This document shows, in pieces, positions 16,805 to 27,777 of a stretch of 64,000 nucleotides of DNA. How positions within the stretch are numbered: position 1 is the stretch's first letter; the number at the start of each line of letters is the position of its first letter. A program made the position numbers and the translations under genes. This DNA comes from Janthinobacterium sp. J1-1 (GTDB taxonomy: Bacteria; Pseudomonadota; Gammaproteobacteria; Burkholderiales; Burkholderiaceae_D). The stretch covers positions 3,286,001 through 3,350,000 of the forward strand of contig NZ_CP132339.1 in the NCBI RefSeq assembly GCF_030944405.1, in the 5' to 3' direction. The notes under the pieces were generated by a model, which was given only the letters and a program-made list of their open reading frames with translations, was not told the origin of the DNA and made no database searches.

Positions 16805-17875
16805 ATGACGAACACTCTTCCTGACCAACGCATCACCAGTTTGCTGGGGGTGGCACTGCCCGTGATCCAGGCGCCGATGGTGGCGGCCGCCATGCATGAG
16901 GTCGTCATCGCCGTGGCGCAGGCGGGCGGCCTCGGCTCGCTCGCCTGCGCCGGACTCGACGCGCAGCAGATCCGCGCCGAGATGCAGGCGATTCGCGCCG
17001 CGACCGACAAGCCCGTCAACCTGAACTTCTTTTGCCACGTGCAGCCTGAAGTGGACGCCGCACGCGAAGCGGCCTGGCGCGCGCACCTGGCGCCCTATTA
17101 TGGCGAGCTGGCCATCGATCCGGCGCTGCCCATCCCCACCTCGGTGCGACATCCGTTTGGCGAGGAAATGTGCGCGCTGGTGGAAGAGCTGCGCCCCGGC
17201 GTGGTCAGCTTTCACTTCGGCCTGCCGGCGCCCGCACTGCTGGCGCGGGTCAAGGCGAGCGGCGCGGTGATCCTGTCGTCGGCCACCACCGTGGCGGAAG
17301 CCGTATGGCTGGAGCACCACGGTTGCGACGCCATCATCGCCCAGGGCTGGGAAGCGGGTGGCCACCGCGGCATGTTTTTGACAGACGATATCGATGCGCA
17401 AGTCGGCACCTTCGCCCTGGTGCCGCAGATTGCCGACGCCGTCAGGCTGCCCGTGATCGCGGCCGGCGGCATTGCGGACGCGCGTGGCGTGCGTGCGGCG
17501 CTGGCGCTGGGAGCCTCGGCGGTGCAGGTGGGCACGGCTTATCTGCTGTGTCCGGAAGCGCGCACCTCGGCCATCCATCGCGCCGCGCTGGCGCAGGCGC
17601 GCGACGACCAGACGCGGCTCACCAATGTGTTTACGGGGCGGCCCGCGCGTGGGATCGCCAACCGGCTGGTGACGGAGAGGGGGCCGATGAGTTCGCTGGC
17701 GCCGGCCTTTCCGCTGGCCGGCGGCGCCTCGTTGCTGCTCAAGCAAAAGGCCGAGGCGCAGGGCAATGGCGACTTCAGCCTGCTGTGGTCGGGCCAGGCG
17801 GTGCGTCTGGCGCCCATCTTGCCGGCCGGCGGATTGACCTTGCAACTGGCGGCGGCGGCGGGGTTTATTGCTTAA
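16805..17875 (+). CDS. Nitronate monooxygenase
   Basis: The start at 16805 has an AAGGA site and gives 356 residues. The protein is an FMN-binding TIM barrel of the nitronate monooxygenase (2-nitropropane dioxygenase) family, with IQAPMVAAA near the N-terminus, the GCDAIIAQGWEAGGHRG segment that carries the conserved His and Gly residues, and the phosphate-binding VIAAGGIADARG followed by GASAVQVGTAYL. These enzymes detoxify alkyl nitronates such as propionate-3-nitronate. It probably forms a unit with the LysR gene upstream. Confidence 0.9.
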   Translation: MTNTLPDQRITSLLGVALPVIQAPMVAAAMHEVVIAVAQAGGLGSLACAGLDAQQIRAEMQAIRAATDKPVNLNFFCHVQPEVDAAREAAWRAHLAPYYGELAIDPALPIPTSVRHPFGEEMCALVEELRPGVVSFHFGLPAPALLARVKASGAVILSSATTVAEAVWLEHHGCDAIIAQGWEAGGHRGMFLTDDIDAQVGTFALVPQIADAVRLPVIAAGGIADARGVRAALALGASAVQVGTAYLLCPEARTSAIHRAALAQARDDQTRLTNVFTGRPARGIANRLVTERGPMSSLAPAFPLAGGASLLLKQKAEAQGNGDFSLLWSGQAVRLAPILPAGGLTLQLAAAAGFIA

Positions 17876-18053
17876 AAGAAACCATAATTTAATGTGAAGA
17901 AATATTGTCTATCAGTAATCTTGATCTCTTGATGCAGCCCCATCGGTGATTGAGGCGTAAAATACAGTCATATGGCACAAGCATGTTGCTTATATCTTAT
18001 CAATATGAAGCTGCCATGATCTTTTTATTTTACTCACCTCATAGAGGCCTGAT

Positions 18054-21000
18054 ATGGTTCAGATGTCAAGGCGCCAGTTCCTCAGGGTAACTGGCGCGAC
18101 CATTGCCGGCTCCAGCCTCGCCATGCTCGGTTTTGCACCGGGCCAGGCGCTGGCGGAAGTGCGGCAATACAAGCTGTCCCGGACCACCGAGACACGCAAT
18201 ACCTGTCCTTACTGTTCGGTAGGATGCGGGGTCCTGTTGTACGGGCTGGGCGATGGCGCGAAAAACGCCGTCTCCAGCATCATTCACGTGGAAGGCGATG
18301 CCGATCACCCCGTCAATCGCGGCACCTTGTGCCCGAAAGGCGCCAGCCTGATCGACTTCATCCACAGCCCCAATCGCTTGAAAGTGCCCGAGTACCGCGC
18401 ACCGGGTGGCACCGAATGGCAACCGATCTCCTGGGATGTGGCGCTCGACAAGATCGCGCGCCTGATGAAGGATGACCGCGACGCCAACCTGATCGAAAAG
18501 AATGCCGACGGCAAGACCGTCAACCGCTGGCTTTCCACCGGCATGCTGGCCGCGTCCGCCGGCAGCAACGAAGTAGGGTATTTGACCCACAAGACAGTGC
18601 GCAGCATGGGGATGCTGACCTTTGATAATCAGGCGCGTGTATGACACGGACCGACGGTGGCAGGTCTTGCCCCGACGTTTGGCCGTGGCGCGATGACGAA
18701 TCATTGGGTCGATATCAAGAATGCCGATGTGATCCTGGTCATGGGCGGCAATGCAGCAGAAGCACATCCTTGCGGATTCAAATGGGTCACGGAAGCGAAG
18801 GCGCATAACAAGGCCAAGCTGATCGTGGTCGATCCGCGTTTTACCCGTACCGCATCCGTGGCAGATTACTACTGCGCCACGCGTACCGGCACGGACATCG
18901 TCTTCCTCGGCGCGATCATCAACTATCTGCTGACGAACGACAAGATCCAGCATGAGTACGTGCGCAACTACACGGACATGCCGTTTATCGTGCGCGAAGA
19001 CTATGCCTTCGAAGATGGCCTGTTTTCGGGTTTCGACAAGGAAAAAGGCAAGTACACCGACAAGGCCACCTGGGACTACGAAATCGGCGACGATGGTTAC
19101 GCCAAGGTCGACCCGACCCTGGAACACCCGCGCTGCGTCTACCAGATGATGAAGAAGCACTACGCGCGCTACACGACCGAAATGGTCGAACGCACGTGCG
19201 GCGTGTCGCCTGAGAAATTCCACAAAGTGGCGGAAGCACTGGCCTCGACCGCCGTGCCCGGCCGCGCCGGCACCATCCTGTATGCGCTGGGCTGGACCCA
19301 CCATTCGACCGGTGCGCAGACCATCCGCACGGGCGCCATGGTGCAGCTGTTGCTGGGCAATATGGGCATCGCCGGCGGCGGCATGAACGCCTTGCGCGGC
19401 CACTCGAACATCCAGGGCCTGACCGACCTGGGCCTGATGTCGAACCTGCTGCCGGGCTACATGACCCTGCCGAACGAGTCCGAACAAGACTTCGATGGCT
19501 ATATCGCCGCGCGCGCCACCAAGCCGCTGCGGCCGAACCAGCTCAGCTACTGGAGCAATTACCGCAAATTCCACGTCAGCTTTATGAAGACGTGGTGGGG
19601 CGACTTTGCCACGGCGGAAAACAATTACGCCTTCGACTACCTGCCGAAACTCGACAAGCCGTACGACCTGATGCAGGCCATCGAGCTGATGCACCAAGGC
19701 AAGATGACCGGCTATATCTGCCAGGGTTTCAATGTGCTGGCGTCCGCGCCGAACAAGCAGAAGGTCACCGAGGCGCTGTCGAAACTGAAGTTCCTCGTGA
19801 TCATGGACCCGCTGGCGGTGGAAACGGGCGAATTCTGGAAGCCGCACGGCCAGTACCACGAAGTCGATCCGAGCAAGATCATGACCGAGGTGTTCCGCTT
19901 GCCGACCAGCTGCTTCGCCGAAGAGCGCGGTTCGCTGGTCAGCTCCTCGCGCGTGCTGCAGTGGCACTGGCAGGCGGCCGAACCGCCGGGCCAGGCGCGC
20001 AGCGACCTGGAGATCATGTCGGGCCTGTTCCTGCGCATGCGCACCATGTACCAGAAAGAGGGCGGCAAGTTCCCGGACCCTATCGTCAACCTGACGTGGA
20101 ATTATGCGCAGCCGCATAACCCGCAGCCGGAAGAGATCGCTCGTGAATTCAACGGCAAGGCGCTGGCCGACCTGTACGATCCGAAGGACGCCACCAAATT
20201 GTTGGTGAAAAAGGGCGAGCAGCTGGCTTCGTTTGCGCAGCTGCGCGACGATGGCACGACCTCCAGCGGTTGCTGGATTTTCGCCGGCAGCTGGACGCAG
20301 GCGGGCAACCAGATGGGACGGCGCGACAACAGCGACCCGACCGGCATCGGCCAGACTTTGGGCTGGGCCTGGGCGTGGCCGGCCAACCGCCGCGTGCTGT
20401 ACAACCGCGCTTCCTGCGACCTGAAGGGCAAGGCCTTCGACCCGACCCGCAAGTTGATCGAGTGGAACGGCACCAACTGGAGCGGGGCCGATATTCCCGA
20501 CTTCAAGGTCGACGAACCGCCGGAAAACGGCATGGGGCCGTTCATCATGCTGGGCGAGGGCGTGGCGCGTTTCTTTGCGCGCGGCGCCATGGCCGAAGGG
20601 CCGTTCCCCGAACATTACGAGCCGTTTGAAAATCCGCTCGGCTACAACCCGATGCATCCGAAAAACCCGCAGGCGACCAGCAATCCGGCCGCGCGCGTGT
20701 TCGCCGATGACCGGAAAATGTTCGGCACCCATGAGGAATATCCGCATGTGGCGACCAGCTACCGCCTGACCGAGCATTTCCATTACTGGACCAAGCATGC
20801 ACGCCTGAACGCCATTATCCAGCCGCAGCAATTCGTTGAAATCGGCGAAGAGCTGGCGAAAAGCATCGGCGTGGTGGCCGGTGGCGAGGTCCGCGTCAGT
20901 TCCAAGCGCGGCCATATCATCGCCAAGGCCGTCGTCACCAAGCGCATCAAGGCTTTGATGATCGAGGGCAAGCAGGTGCATACCGTTGGTCTGCCGTTGC

Positions 21001-21125
21001 ACTGGGGCTTCACGGGCGTGGCCAAGCCGGGGTATCTGATCAATACCCTGACACCGGGCGTGGGGGATGCGAATTCGCAAACGCCGGAATTCAAGTCCTT
21101 CCTGGTGAAGGTGGAAAAAGCATGA
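18054..21125 (+). CDS. fdnG: Formate dehydrogenase (quinone-linked) alpha subunit, selenoprotein
   Basis: One 1023-residue gene interrupted by an in-frame UGA at 18642-18644 (Sec197), exactly where E. coli FdnG/FdoG has selenocysteine; the flanks DNQARV and [15 protein letters not shown] are almost identical. The N-terminus has a twin-arginine signal (SRRQFLRV), followed by the 4Fe-4S site CPYCSVGCG and the bis-MGD molybdopterin domains. It oxidises periplasmic formate and passes electrons to the beta and gamma subunits and quinone. A UGA-unaware gene finder splits it into pieces ending at 18644 and restarting at 18657. It could equally be called fdoG. Confidence 0.96.
18655..18674 (+). promoter_or_regulatory. 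Bacterial SECIS element of the formate dehydrogenase mRNA
   Basis: Just after the UGA codon the mRNA can fold CGG/CCG, a bulged U (18658), then GGCA/UGCC around a GGUCU loop (18663-18667). The bulged U and GGUC loop are the SelB contacts known for E. coli fdhF/fdnG, and the paired stem begins 10 bases after UGA, matching the required spacing. Confidence 0.88.
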
Positions 21126-21138
21126 TGGGAGCTCAATA

Positions 21139-22065
21139 ATGGCACTGCAATCCTTAGATATCCGGCGCCTGTCCGCCACCACCGTTACCCCGCCGCAGGC
21201 GAGGACGCCGGTGACGGGCACGGTCGCCAAGCTGATCGATGTGTCGAAGTGCATCGGCTGCAAGGCTTGCCAGACGGCGTGCATGGAATGGAACGACTTG
21301 CGCGATGAAGTCGGCGAAAACCATGGCACCTACGACAATCCGACCGACCTGACGCCGCAATCGTGGACGGTGATGCGTTTTGCCGAACACGAAAGCAACG
21401 ACGGCAACCTGGAATGGCTGATCCGCAAGGACGGCTGCATGCACTGCGAAGACCCGGGCTGTTTGAAAGCCTGCCCGGCGCCGGGCGCCATCGTGCAGTA
21501 CACCAACGGCATTGTGGATTTCCACCAAGAAAACTGCATCGGCTGCGGCTACTGCGTGGCCGGCTGTCCTTTCGACGTGCCCCGCATTTCGAAAAAGGAC
21601 GACCGCGCCTACAAGTGCACCTTGTGTTCGGACCGCGTGGCCGTCGGCCAGGAACCGGCCTGCGTGAAGACCTGTCCGACCGGCGCCATCGTGTTCGGCA
21701 CCAAGGAGGACATGAAGGTGCATGCGGAAGAGCGCATCGTCGACCTGAAGTCGCGCGGCTTTGAAAACGCCGGCCTGTACGATCCGCTGGGCGTGGGCGG
21801 CACGCATGTGATGTATGTGCTGCACCATGCCGACAAGCCGCGCCTGTACTCCAACCTGCCGGACCGGCCGCGGATCAGTCCGATGGTCGGCTTCTGGAAG
21901 GGCTGGTCCAAGCCGCTGGCGGTGGCCGGCATGGCCGCGACGGCGCTGGCCGGCTTCTTCCACTACACGCGTGTCGGTCCGAACGAGGTGAGCAAAGACG
22001 AAGAGCACGAGGCACTGGAAGAGGCCAACCGCATCCGGGAGGAGGAACAGCATGAGCCACGTTGA
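21139..22065 (+). CDS. fdnH: Formate dehydrogenase beta subunit, four 4Fe-4S clusters
   Basis: This 308-residue ferredoxin-like subunit carries four Cys clusters, including [39 protein letters not shown] and CTLCSDR, typical of FdnH/FdoH. A C-terminal hydrophobic helix (about residues 258-275) anchors it to the membrane. It wires electrons from the alpha subunit to cytochrome b556. It begins 13 bases after the alpha stop and overlaps the gamma gene by 14 bases, so the three are translated together. Confidence 0.95.
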   Translation: MALQSLDIRRLSATTVTPPQARTPVTGTVAKLIDVSKCIGCKACQTACMEWNDLRDEVGENHGTYDNPTDLTPQSWTVMRFAEHESNDGNLEWLIRKDGCMHCEDPGCLKACPAPGAIVQYTNGIVDFHQENCIGCGYCVAGCPFDVPRISKKDDRAYKCTLCSDRVAVGQEPACVKTCPTGAIVFGTKEDMKVHAEERIVDLKSRGFENAGLYDPLGVGGTHVMYVLHHADKPRLYSNLPDRPRISPMVGFWKGWSKPLAVAGMAATALAGFFHYTRVGPNEVSKDEEHEALEEANRIREEEQHEPR

Positions 22066-22723
22066 ACATCATGATGACAAGCTTCGCGACAAGGACGGCA
22101 ATCCGCTGATACAGCGCTACAACCCCAATGAGCGCACGAATCACTGGATCACGGCGATTACCTTCGTGATGCTGGCCTTGTCGGGCCTGGCCATGTTCCA
22201 TCCGTCGATGGCGTGGCTGGCGCTGCTGTTCGGCGGCGGGCAATGGACGCGCATCCTGCATCCGTTTGCCGGTCTGGTGATGTTTGTCTCGTTCGCGATC
22301 CTGGTGGTGCGTTTCTGGCACCACAACAAGTTCGAGGACGGCGACAAGCAGTGGCTCAAGCAGATCGATGACGTGCTCAACAACCGCGAAGAAAAGCTGC
22401 CGAAGATCGGCAAGTACAACGCCGGCCAGAAGATCCTGTTCTTCGTGCTGCTGTTCTGCATGTGCGGTCTGCTGCTGTCGGGCATCGTGATCTGGCGCGC
22501 GTATTTCGCGTTCTATTTCCCGATTCCCGTCATCCGCGCCGCTGCCTTGCTGCACTCGGTCTGCGCGTTCGGCATTATCTGCTCGATCATCGTGCATATC
22601 TATGCCGCCCTGTGGGTCAAGGGCTCGATCGGCGCCATGGTGCGCGGCACCGTCACGTATGGCTGGGCGCGCAAGCACCATCCTAAGTGGTTCGAGGCGG
22701 TGATACGCAACGACAAACACTAG
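22052..22723 (+). CDS. fdnI: Formate dehydrogenase gamma subunit, cytochrome b556
   Basis: The 223-residue membrane protein has four hydrophobic segments and conserved His residues that bind two hemes b ([40 protein letters not shown]). It passes electrons to quinone at the cytoplasmic side, completing the formate dehydrogenase-N/O complex. The start lies inside the beta gene. A terminator-like hairpin follows. Confidence 0.95.
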   Translation: MSHVEHHDDKLRDKDGNPLIQRYNPNERTNHWITAITFVMLALSGLAMFHPSMAWLALLFGGGQWTRILHPFAGLVMFVSFAILVVRFWHHNKFEDGDKQWLKQIDDVLNNREEKLPKIGKYNAGQKILFFVLLFCMCGLLLSGIVIWRAYFAFYFPIPVIRAAALLHSVCAFGIICSIIVHIYAALWVKGSIGAMVRGTVTYGWARKHHPKWFEAVIRNDKH

Positions 22724-22747
22724 GGTTTGCCGCTTTAACCCGAGTGC

Positions 22748-22790
22748 AAGAACTGGGGTCAGTCGCAACGGACTGGCCCCGTTCTTTTTA
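22748..22790 (+). terminator. Rho-independent terminator after the formate dehydrogenase structural genes
   Basis: GGGGTCAGTC and GACTGGCCCC pair through about 10 bp with one G-U, extended by AGAAC/GTTCT on the outside, followed by a T run at 22785-22789. It may terminate or attenuate transcription between the structural genes and fdhE-selAB. Confidence 0.8.
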
Positions 22791-22848
22791 TCGATTAAAA
22801 TACTTTACGGCATAGCCGCCATTCGCTGGCTCTGCCTTGCTTTTTTTG

Positions 22849-23907
22849 ATGGGAACTCCATTGGTACAACGAATTCTTCAGCCAGGCGAAATCGAAGGCC
22901 TGGACCACAACGCGATTCCGCGCCTGCTGCTGCCGCAGCCCACCAGCCTGTTTACGGCGCGCGCCCTGCGCTTGCGCGAACTGGCGCAGGGAAACATCAA
23001 GGGCATACCGGTCGACGCCGGCATGCAGGGTTACCTGGTGCTGATGGCCGCGCTGGCCGATGCGCAGGCGGCGGTGGTGGCCAAACTGGCGCCCGACGCC
23101 GTGCCGGTGGCCGACGCCGATGCGCTGCGCCGCGCGGTCCAGCACCGCATGCCGGTGCTGCCCGTCAGCGGCGCCCGTCCGCCCGTCTGGCGCACGATCT
23201 TCCATGACCTGTTGACGGAACTGGCCGCCACGGCCGCATTGCAGCCGGCGCTGGCCACGGGCCTGACGCAAGTGCTGGCGCAGCTGCGCGCGCTGGACGA
23301 CGCGGCGCTGGACGCCTGCGCCGATGCCGTGCTCGATGAAAACGGCGACAACCTGAACCCCATGCATGCGCCGTTTGTCGCCGCCGCGCTGCAGATCCTG
23401 TGGTCCAGTTCGGCCAGCCAGCTGCGCGCCGCGCGCGTGCCCGACCTGGAGACGGGCGCGCTGTGCCCCGTCTGCGGTTCGCATCCGGTCGCCAGCGTGA
23501 TCCGCATCGGCGGCCAGTCGCAGGGCTACCGCTATCTGCACTGCGGCATCTGCGAAAGCGAATGGCATATGGTGCGCGTGAAATGCTCGACCTGCGAGCA
23601 GAACGGCAAGATCGCTTACCAGGGCCTGGACGCCAACGACGCGGCGCCATTCGATCCGGTCACGGCCAAGGACGACAAGCTGCCCAACAAGGCGAATGAC
23701 CCGAAAAAAGTGGCGCGCGCGGAAACCTGCGACGACTGCCATACCTACCGCAAGGTCTTCAACCAGGAGCACGATTACAACGTCGAGCCGCTGGCCGACG
23801 ACCTGGCCAGCCTGATGCTGGATCTGCTGGTGGGCGAGGCGGGCTACCAGCGCGCCAGCGGCAATCCGCTGCTGTGGCTCGGAAAAAGCGAGGGCCAGCA
23901 GTCATGA
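22849..23907 (+). CDS. fdhE: Formate dehydrogenase accessory protein FdhE
   Basis: The product of about 352 residues has four CxxC motifs (CPVC at 206-209, then CGIC, CSTC, CDDC) forming two rubredoxin-like metal sites, the hallmark of FdhE. FdhE interacts with the catalytic subunit of Tat-exported formate dehydrogenases and is needed for their activity. The start is uncertain: ATG at 22849 has no clear ribosome site, while TTG at 22861 follows a GGGA. It overlaps selA by 4 bases (ATGA). Confidence 0.93.
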   Translation: MGTPLVQRILQPGEIEGLDHNAIPRLLLPQPTSLFTARALRLRELAQGNIKGIPVDAGMQGYLVLMAALADAQAAVVAKLAPDAVPVADADALRRAVQHRMPVLPVSGARPPVWRTIFHDLLTELAATAALQPALATGLTQVLAQLRALDDAALDACADAVLDENGDNLNPMHAPFVAAALQILWSSSASQLRAARVPDLETGALCPVCGSHPVASVIRIGGQSQGYRYLHCGICESEWHMVRVKCSTCEQNGKIAYQGLDANDAAPFDPVTAKDDKLPNKANDPKKVARAETCDDCHTYRKVFNQEHDYNVEPLADDLASLMLDLLVGEAGYQRASGNPLLWLGKSEGQQS

Positions 23908-25313
23908 CGACCGGGCAAACCGTGCGCCTGCCATCGGTCGACCGCATCCTGGGCGACACGGCTTGCCTGGAACTGATTGCGCAATACGGCCGCGTGCAGA
24001 CGCTGGCCGTCGCGCGCGCCGTGCTGGCCGAATTGCGTGCCGCCATGCTGGCTGGCGCAGTCTGCGAAGAGGGGGCGACAATCGCCGCCATTGCCGCGCA
24101 GATGGCCGAACGGCTGCAGGCGCAATCGCGCTCGCAGCTGCGCGCCGTCTTCAACCTGACCGGCACCGTCCTGCACACGAACCTGGGCCGCGCCCTGCTG
24201 CCCGACGCGGCTGTGCAGGCCGTGGTGGAAGCGCTGCAGTGGCCGATGAACCTGGAATTCGACCTGGAGACGGGCAAGCGCGGCGACCGCGACGACCTGG
24301 TCGAGGAACTGCTGCGCGAACTGACGGGCGCCGAAGCGGCCACCATCGTCAACAACAATGCGGCCGCCGTGCTGCTGATGTTGAATACCCTGGCGCAGGG
24401 AAAAGAGGTCATCGTCTCGCGCGGCGAGCTGGTGGAAATCGGCGGCGCCTTCCGCATTCCCGACGTGATGACGCGCGCCGGCGCCGTGCTGCGCGAAGTG
24501 GGCAGCACCAATCGCACCCATCCCCACGATTACGCCAATGGCGTCAATGAAGACACGGCCTTGCTGATGAAGGTCCATTGCAGCAATTACGCGATCACCG
24601 GATTCACCAAAAGCGTGGAGCTCGACGAACTGGTGCCGCTGGCGGCCATGCACGCGCTTCCAACCGCCGTCGACCTGGGCAGCGGCACCCTGGTCGACCT
24701 GGCGCAATATGGCTTGCCGCATGAAACCACGGTGCGCGAAACGATAGAGGCGGGCGCCGACCTGGTCACCTTCAGCGGCGATAAATTGCTCGGTGGCCCG
24801 CAATGCGGCGTGATCGTCGGCCGTGCCGATTTGATCGCGAAGATCAAGCGCAATCCGTTAAAACGCGCGCTGCGCGTGGGGAAACTGACGCTGGCGGCTC
24901 TGGAACCCGTGCTGCAGCTGTACCGCGCGCCCGACCTGCTGGCCGAACGCCTGACCACGCTGCGTTTGCTGACGCGCCCTGCGGCCGCCATGTGCGCCCA
25001 GGCGGACACCCTGCTGCCGTTGCTGCAAGCCGTGCTGGGCTCCGCCTATGTGGTCGCGTCGGAAGCGATGAAAAGCCAGATCGGCAGCGGCGCCTTGCCG
25101 GTCGACCAGTTGCCCAGCTTCGGCCTGGCGATCCGCAGCGCGCCCGGTTCGCGCCTGAGCAATCCCCTGGGCACGCTGGAGCAGCGCCTGCGTGGCCTGC
25201 CTTGCCCCGTAATCGGGCGCATCGCGCAGGACACCCTGTGGCTGGACCTGCGCTGCCTGGAAGCGTCGCATCAGGCGGCATTCGTGGCGCAACTCGGTGA
25301 GCTGAGCGCATGA
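23904..25313 (+). CDS. selA: L-seryl-tRNA(Sec) selenium transferase
   Basis: The 469-residue PLP enzyme converts Ser-tRNA-Sec to Sec-tRNA-Sec with selenophosphate. It matches SelA throughout: [20 protein letters not shown] near residue 85, [12 protein letters not shown], and [13 protein letters not shown] with the PLP lysine at 294. The start uses an ATGA overlap with fdhE, and the end overlaps selB the same way, so fdhE, selA and selB are translationally coupled. Confidence 0.97.
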   Translation: MTTGQTVRLPSVDRILGDTACLELIAQYGRVQTLAVARAVLAELRAAMLAGAVCEEGATIAAIAAQMAERLQAQSRSQLRAVFNLTGTVLHTNLGRALLPDAAVQAVVEALQWPMNLEFDLETGKRGDRDDLVEELLRELTGAEAATIVNNNAAAVLLMLNTLAQGKEVIVSRGELVEIGGAFRIPDVMTRAGAVLREVGSTNRTHPHDYANGVNEDTALLMKVHCSNYAITGFTKSVELDELVPLAAMHALPTAVDLGSGTLVDLAQYGLPHETTVRETIEAGADLVTFSGDKLLGGPQCGVIVGRADLIAKIKRNPLKRALRVGKLTLAALEPVLQLYRAPDLLAERLTTLRLLTRPAAAMCAQADTLLPLLQAVLGSAYVVASEAMKSQIGSGALPVDQLPSFGLAIRSAPGSRLSNPLGTLEQRLRGLPCPVIGRIAQDTLWLDLRCLEASHQAAFVAQLGELSA

Positions 25314-27265
25314 TCGTCGGCACCGCAGGCCATATCGACCATGGCAAGACCACCCTCACGCGCGCGCTGACGGGGGTGCACACGGATCGCCTGAAGGAAG
25401 AGCAGGCGCGCGGTATCTCGATTGAACTCGGCTACGCCTATCTGCCGCTGGCGGACGGCACGGTGCTGGGCGTGATCGACGTGCCGGGCCACGAAAAATT
25501 CATTCGCACCATGGCCTCTGGTATCACCGGCATCGACTTCGCGCTGCTGGTGGTGGCGGCCGACGATGGCGTGATGCCGCAAACGCGCGAGCACCTGGCG
25601 ATTCTGCAGCTGCTGGGCGTGACGCGCGGCGCCGTGGCACTGACCAAGATCGACCGCGTTGATGCGGCCCGCATCGCGCAGGTGGAGCGTGAGATCACCG
25701 CGCTGCTGGCGGCCACGCCGCTGGCCGGCAGCCCGTTGTTTCCCACTGCCGCCAGCGTTGACAACGATCCCGGCGTGGCGGCGCTGCTGGCGCACCTGGC
25801 GCAGGTGGCGCGCAGCCTGCCGCAGCGCGATGAACGGCGTCTGTTCCGCCTGGGCGTGGATCGCGTGTTTACCTTGTCGGGGCAGGGCACGGTGATTACC
25901 GGCACGGCGCTGGCAGGCACGGCGACAGTGGGCGACACCCTGCAGCTGGCGCCAGCAGGCTTGGAGACGCGCGTGCGCAGCATCCATGCGCAGAACCGCG
26001 CGGCTGACGCCGGCGTGGCGGGCCAGCGCCTGGCGCTGAACCTGGCCGGCATCGGCCGCGACGCCATCGAGCGCGGCAGCTGGATCGTCGCGCCCGAGCT
26101 GGCCCAGTGTTCCGAGCGCATCGACGTGGAACTGAGCCTGCTGCCCGACAGCGGCGTGCACCTGAAAGCCTGGTCGCCGCTGCATGTGCACCTGGGCGCG
26201 GCGCACCAGCTGGCGCGCGCCGTGGTGCTCGATGGCGATACCTTGTCACCCGGCCAGACGGCCCGCGTGCAGCTGGTGTTCGAGGCACCCATGCATGCCG
26301 TGCCCGGCGACCGTTTCGTGGTGCGCAATGCGCAGGCCACGCAGACGGTGGGCGGTGGCATGGTGCTCGACCCGTTCGGGCCCGCGCGCAAGCGGCGCAG
26401 CCCGGCCCGGCTGGCCTGGCTCGACGCGCTGACTGCCTTTGTCGCGCATGGCAACTACGCGTCGCTGCTGGGGCAAAGCCCGCTGGGGCTGAGGGAGTCC
26501 CTGCTGGTGCGGCTGTCGCTGCTGCCTGCCGCCGTGATCGCCCTGCCGGACGACACCCGCCGCATCGCCCTGCGCGGCGGCGACGCCCTGCTGCTGGCGC
26601 CGCAAGCGCTGGCGGCATTGGACGAGCGCGTGCTGGCGGCCCTGGCGACCTTCCATGCGCGCGCCCCCGATGAGGCGGGACCGGAACTGTGGCGCCTGAA
26701 ACGCATCGTCGACGCCGAGATGGAAGACGCCTTGTGGAGTTTCCTGGTCGACGGCTTGCTGGCCGGCGGCGCCGTCATGGCGCGCGGCGCGCACCTGCAC
26801 CTGCCCGATCATAGCGTCGAGCTGACGACGGCAGAGCAGGCCATGGCCGAGCCGATGCTGGCGGCGCTGGAGCAGGGCCGTTTCGAGCCGCCATGGACAC
26901 GCGATTTGTCGCGTACATTCGGCGTGGAAGAAGAGGCAACGCGCAGGCTGTTGCGCAAACTGGCCAAGGCGGGCCAGATCAACCAGGTGGTGCACGACCT
27001 GTTCTATCATCCGGCCGCACTGGCCGAGCTGGCGCTGCTGGTGCGCCAGCTGGCGCAACAGGCGGAAGCGCAAGGAGGCTTGCCGGAAGGGTCAGGATCC
27101 GTGGGCGCCGCCACCTTCCGCGACGCCAGCGGCCTGGGCCGCAAGCGGGCGATCCAGGTCTTGGAATATTTCGACCGGGTCGGTTATACTCGACGGGTTG
27201 GCAATGGGCATCTATTACGCCCGAACGCGCAGTGGTCTTATGCCACCGCTCCAGCCAGCAATTAG
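25310..27265 (+). CDS. selB: Selenocysteine-specific elongation factor SelB
   Basis: The 651-residue GTPase has P-loop [13 protein letters not shown], switch DVPGHEKF and base-recognition TKID, then EF-Tu-like beta-barrel domains and a C-terminal set of winged helices (from about residue 400) that bind the SECIS hairpin. It delivers Sec-tRNA-Sec to the UGA of the formate dehydrogenase mRNA. The gene ends 12 bases before selC, and its last 100 bases appear to contain the selC promoter. Confidence 0.97.
   Translation: MIVGTAGHIDHGKTTLTRALTGVHTDRLKEEQARGISIELGYAYLPLADGTVLGVIDVPGHEKFIRTMASGITGIDFALLVVAADDGVMPQTREHLAILQLLGVTRGAVALTKIDRVDAARIAQVEREITALLAATPLAGSPLFPTAASVDNDPGVAALLAHLAQVARSLPQRDERRLFRLGVDRVFTLSGQGTVITGTALAGTATVGDTLQLAPAGLETRVRSIHAQNRAADAGVAGQRLALNLAGIGRDAIERGSWIVAPELAQCSERIDVELSLLPDSGVHLKAWSPLHVHLGAAHQLARAVVLDGDTLSPGQTARVQLVFEAPMHAVPGDRFVVRNAQATQTVGGGMVLDPFGPARKRRSPARLAWLDALTAFVAHGNYASLLGQSPLGLRESLLVRLSLLPAAVIALPDDTRRIALRGGDALLLAPQALAALDERVLAALATFHARAPDEAGPELWRLKRIVDAEMEDALWSFLVDGLLAGGAVMARGAHLHLPDHSVELTTAEQAMAEPMLAALEQGRFEPPWTRDLSRTFGVEEEATRRLLRKLAKAGQINQVVHDLFYHPAALAELALLVRQLAQQAEAQGGLPEGSGSVGAATFRDASGLGRKRAIQVLEYFDRVGYTRRVGNGHLLRPNAQWSYATAPASN
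27161..27190 (+). promoter_or_regulatory. Candidate selC promoter inside the 3' end of selB
   Basis: TTGGAA (27161-27166), an 18-base spacer and TATACT (27185-27190) make a sigma-70-type promoter. Transcription would start near 27197, some 80 bases before the mature tRNA. It would let selC be made without reading through all of selAB. Confidence 0.45.
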
Positions 27266-27277
27266 TACCAGCACCGC

Positions 27278-27373
27278 GGAAAGCACACTCATCCGGTGAT
27301 GTGGCCGGGCTTCAAACCCGGTGGAGGGCGTCAGACGTTCTCCCGTAGGTTCGACTCCTACTGTTTTCCGCCA
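27278..27373 (+). tRNA. selC: tRNA-Sec (anticodon UCA), CCA encoded
   Basis: The 96-base tRNA has an 8-bp acceptor stem (GGAAAGCA with TGTTTTCC, one G-U), an anticodon arm CCGGG-CTTCAAA-CCCGG with TCA, a long variable arm, a GGTTCGACTCC T-arm and a genomic CCA end. These are the features of bacterial tRNA-Sec, and the sequence resembles E. coli selC. It sits immediately after selB. Confidence 0.97.
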
Positions 27374-27489
27374 TTCATTTGATTCGATCATCGTACACGG
27401 TGCAGTTTGCATCATGCATGGCGTCAGCTTGCGGATGCCACCTGTTGTGCTACTCTGTAATGACGTTGTAACACATCAGGAACATGACC

Positions 27490-27777
27490 ATGAGCGAAGC
27501 AACCTTTACTTTCCGGGTCGATGAGAGCCTGAAAGAACAATTCACCACAGCCGCCAAGGGCCGCGACCGTACCGGGGCCCAGCTACTGCGCGACTTCATG
27601 CGTGACTTTGTTCGGCAGCAGCAGGAAGCGGCAGAACACGACGCCTGGTTCCGTCGCCAGGTGCAGGGCGGCCTGGACTCGGCCAATTCCGGAGACCTCA
27701 TCCCGGCTGCCGAGGTTGAAGCCAGGTTCGCTGCCAGGCGCGCCGCCACACGTCGCCGGCTGGGAGCGACCGAGTGA
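27490..27777 (+). CDS. ParD-like antitoxin (ribbon-helix-helix)
   Basis: The 95-residue protein starts with a ribbon-helix-helix DNA-binding segment (FTFRVDESLKEQFTTAA) and continues into a charged C-terminal tail (EVEARFAARRAATRRR) of the type that wraps a ParE/RelE toxin. An ATG two codons upstream is possible, but 27490 is better spaced from AGGA. Its TGA overlaps the ATG of the toxin frame (TGATG), as is normal in these pairs. The partner toxin is frameshifted. Confidence 0.85.
   Translation: MSEATFTFRVDESLKEQFTTAAKGRDRTGAQLLRDFMRDFVRQQQEAAEHDAWFRRQVQGGLDSANSGDLIPAAEVEARFAARRAATRRRLGATE

Noticed and set aside
17972..17992. Possible sigma-54 promoter (TGGCAC ... TTGC) before the formate dehydrogenase genes
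   Set aside because: The distance between the GG and GC elements is two bases too long for sigma-54. It more likely reflects a small AAGCA/TGCTT inverted repeat of unknown meaning.
18066..21329. Very long open frame on the minus strand opposite the formate dehydrogenase genes
   Set aside because: It is antisense to a clearly conserved selenoprotein gene; long shadow frames are expected in GC-rich DNA, and its translation is low-complexity and matches no family.
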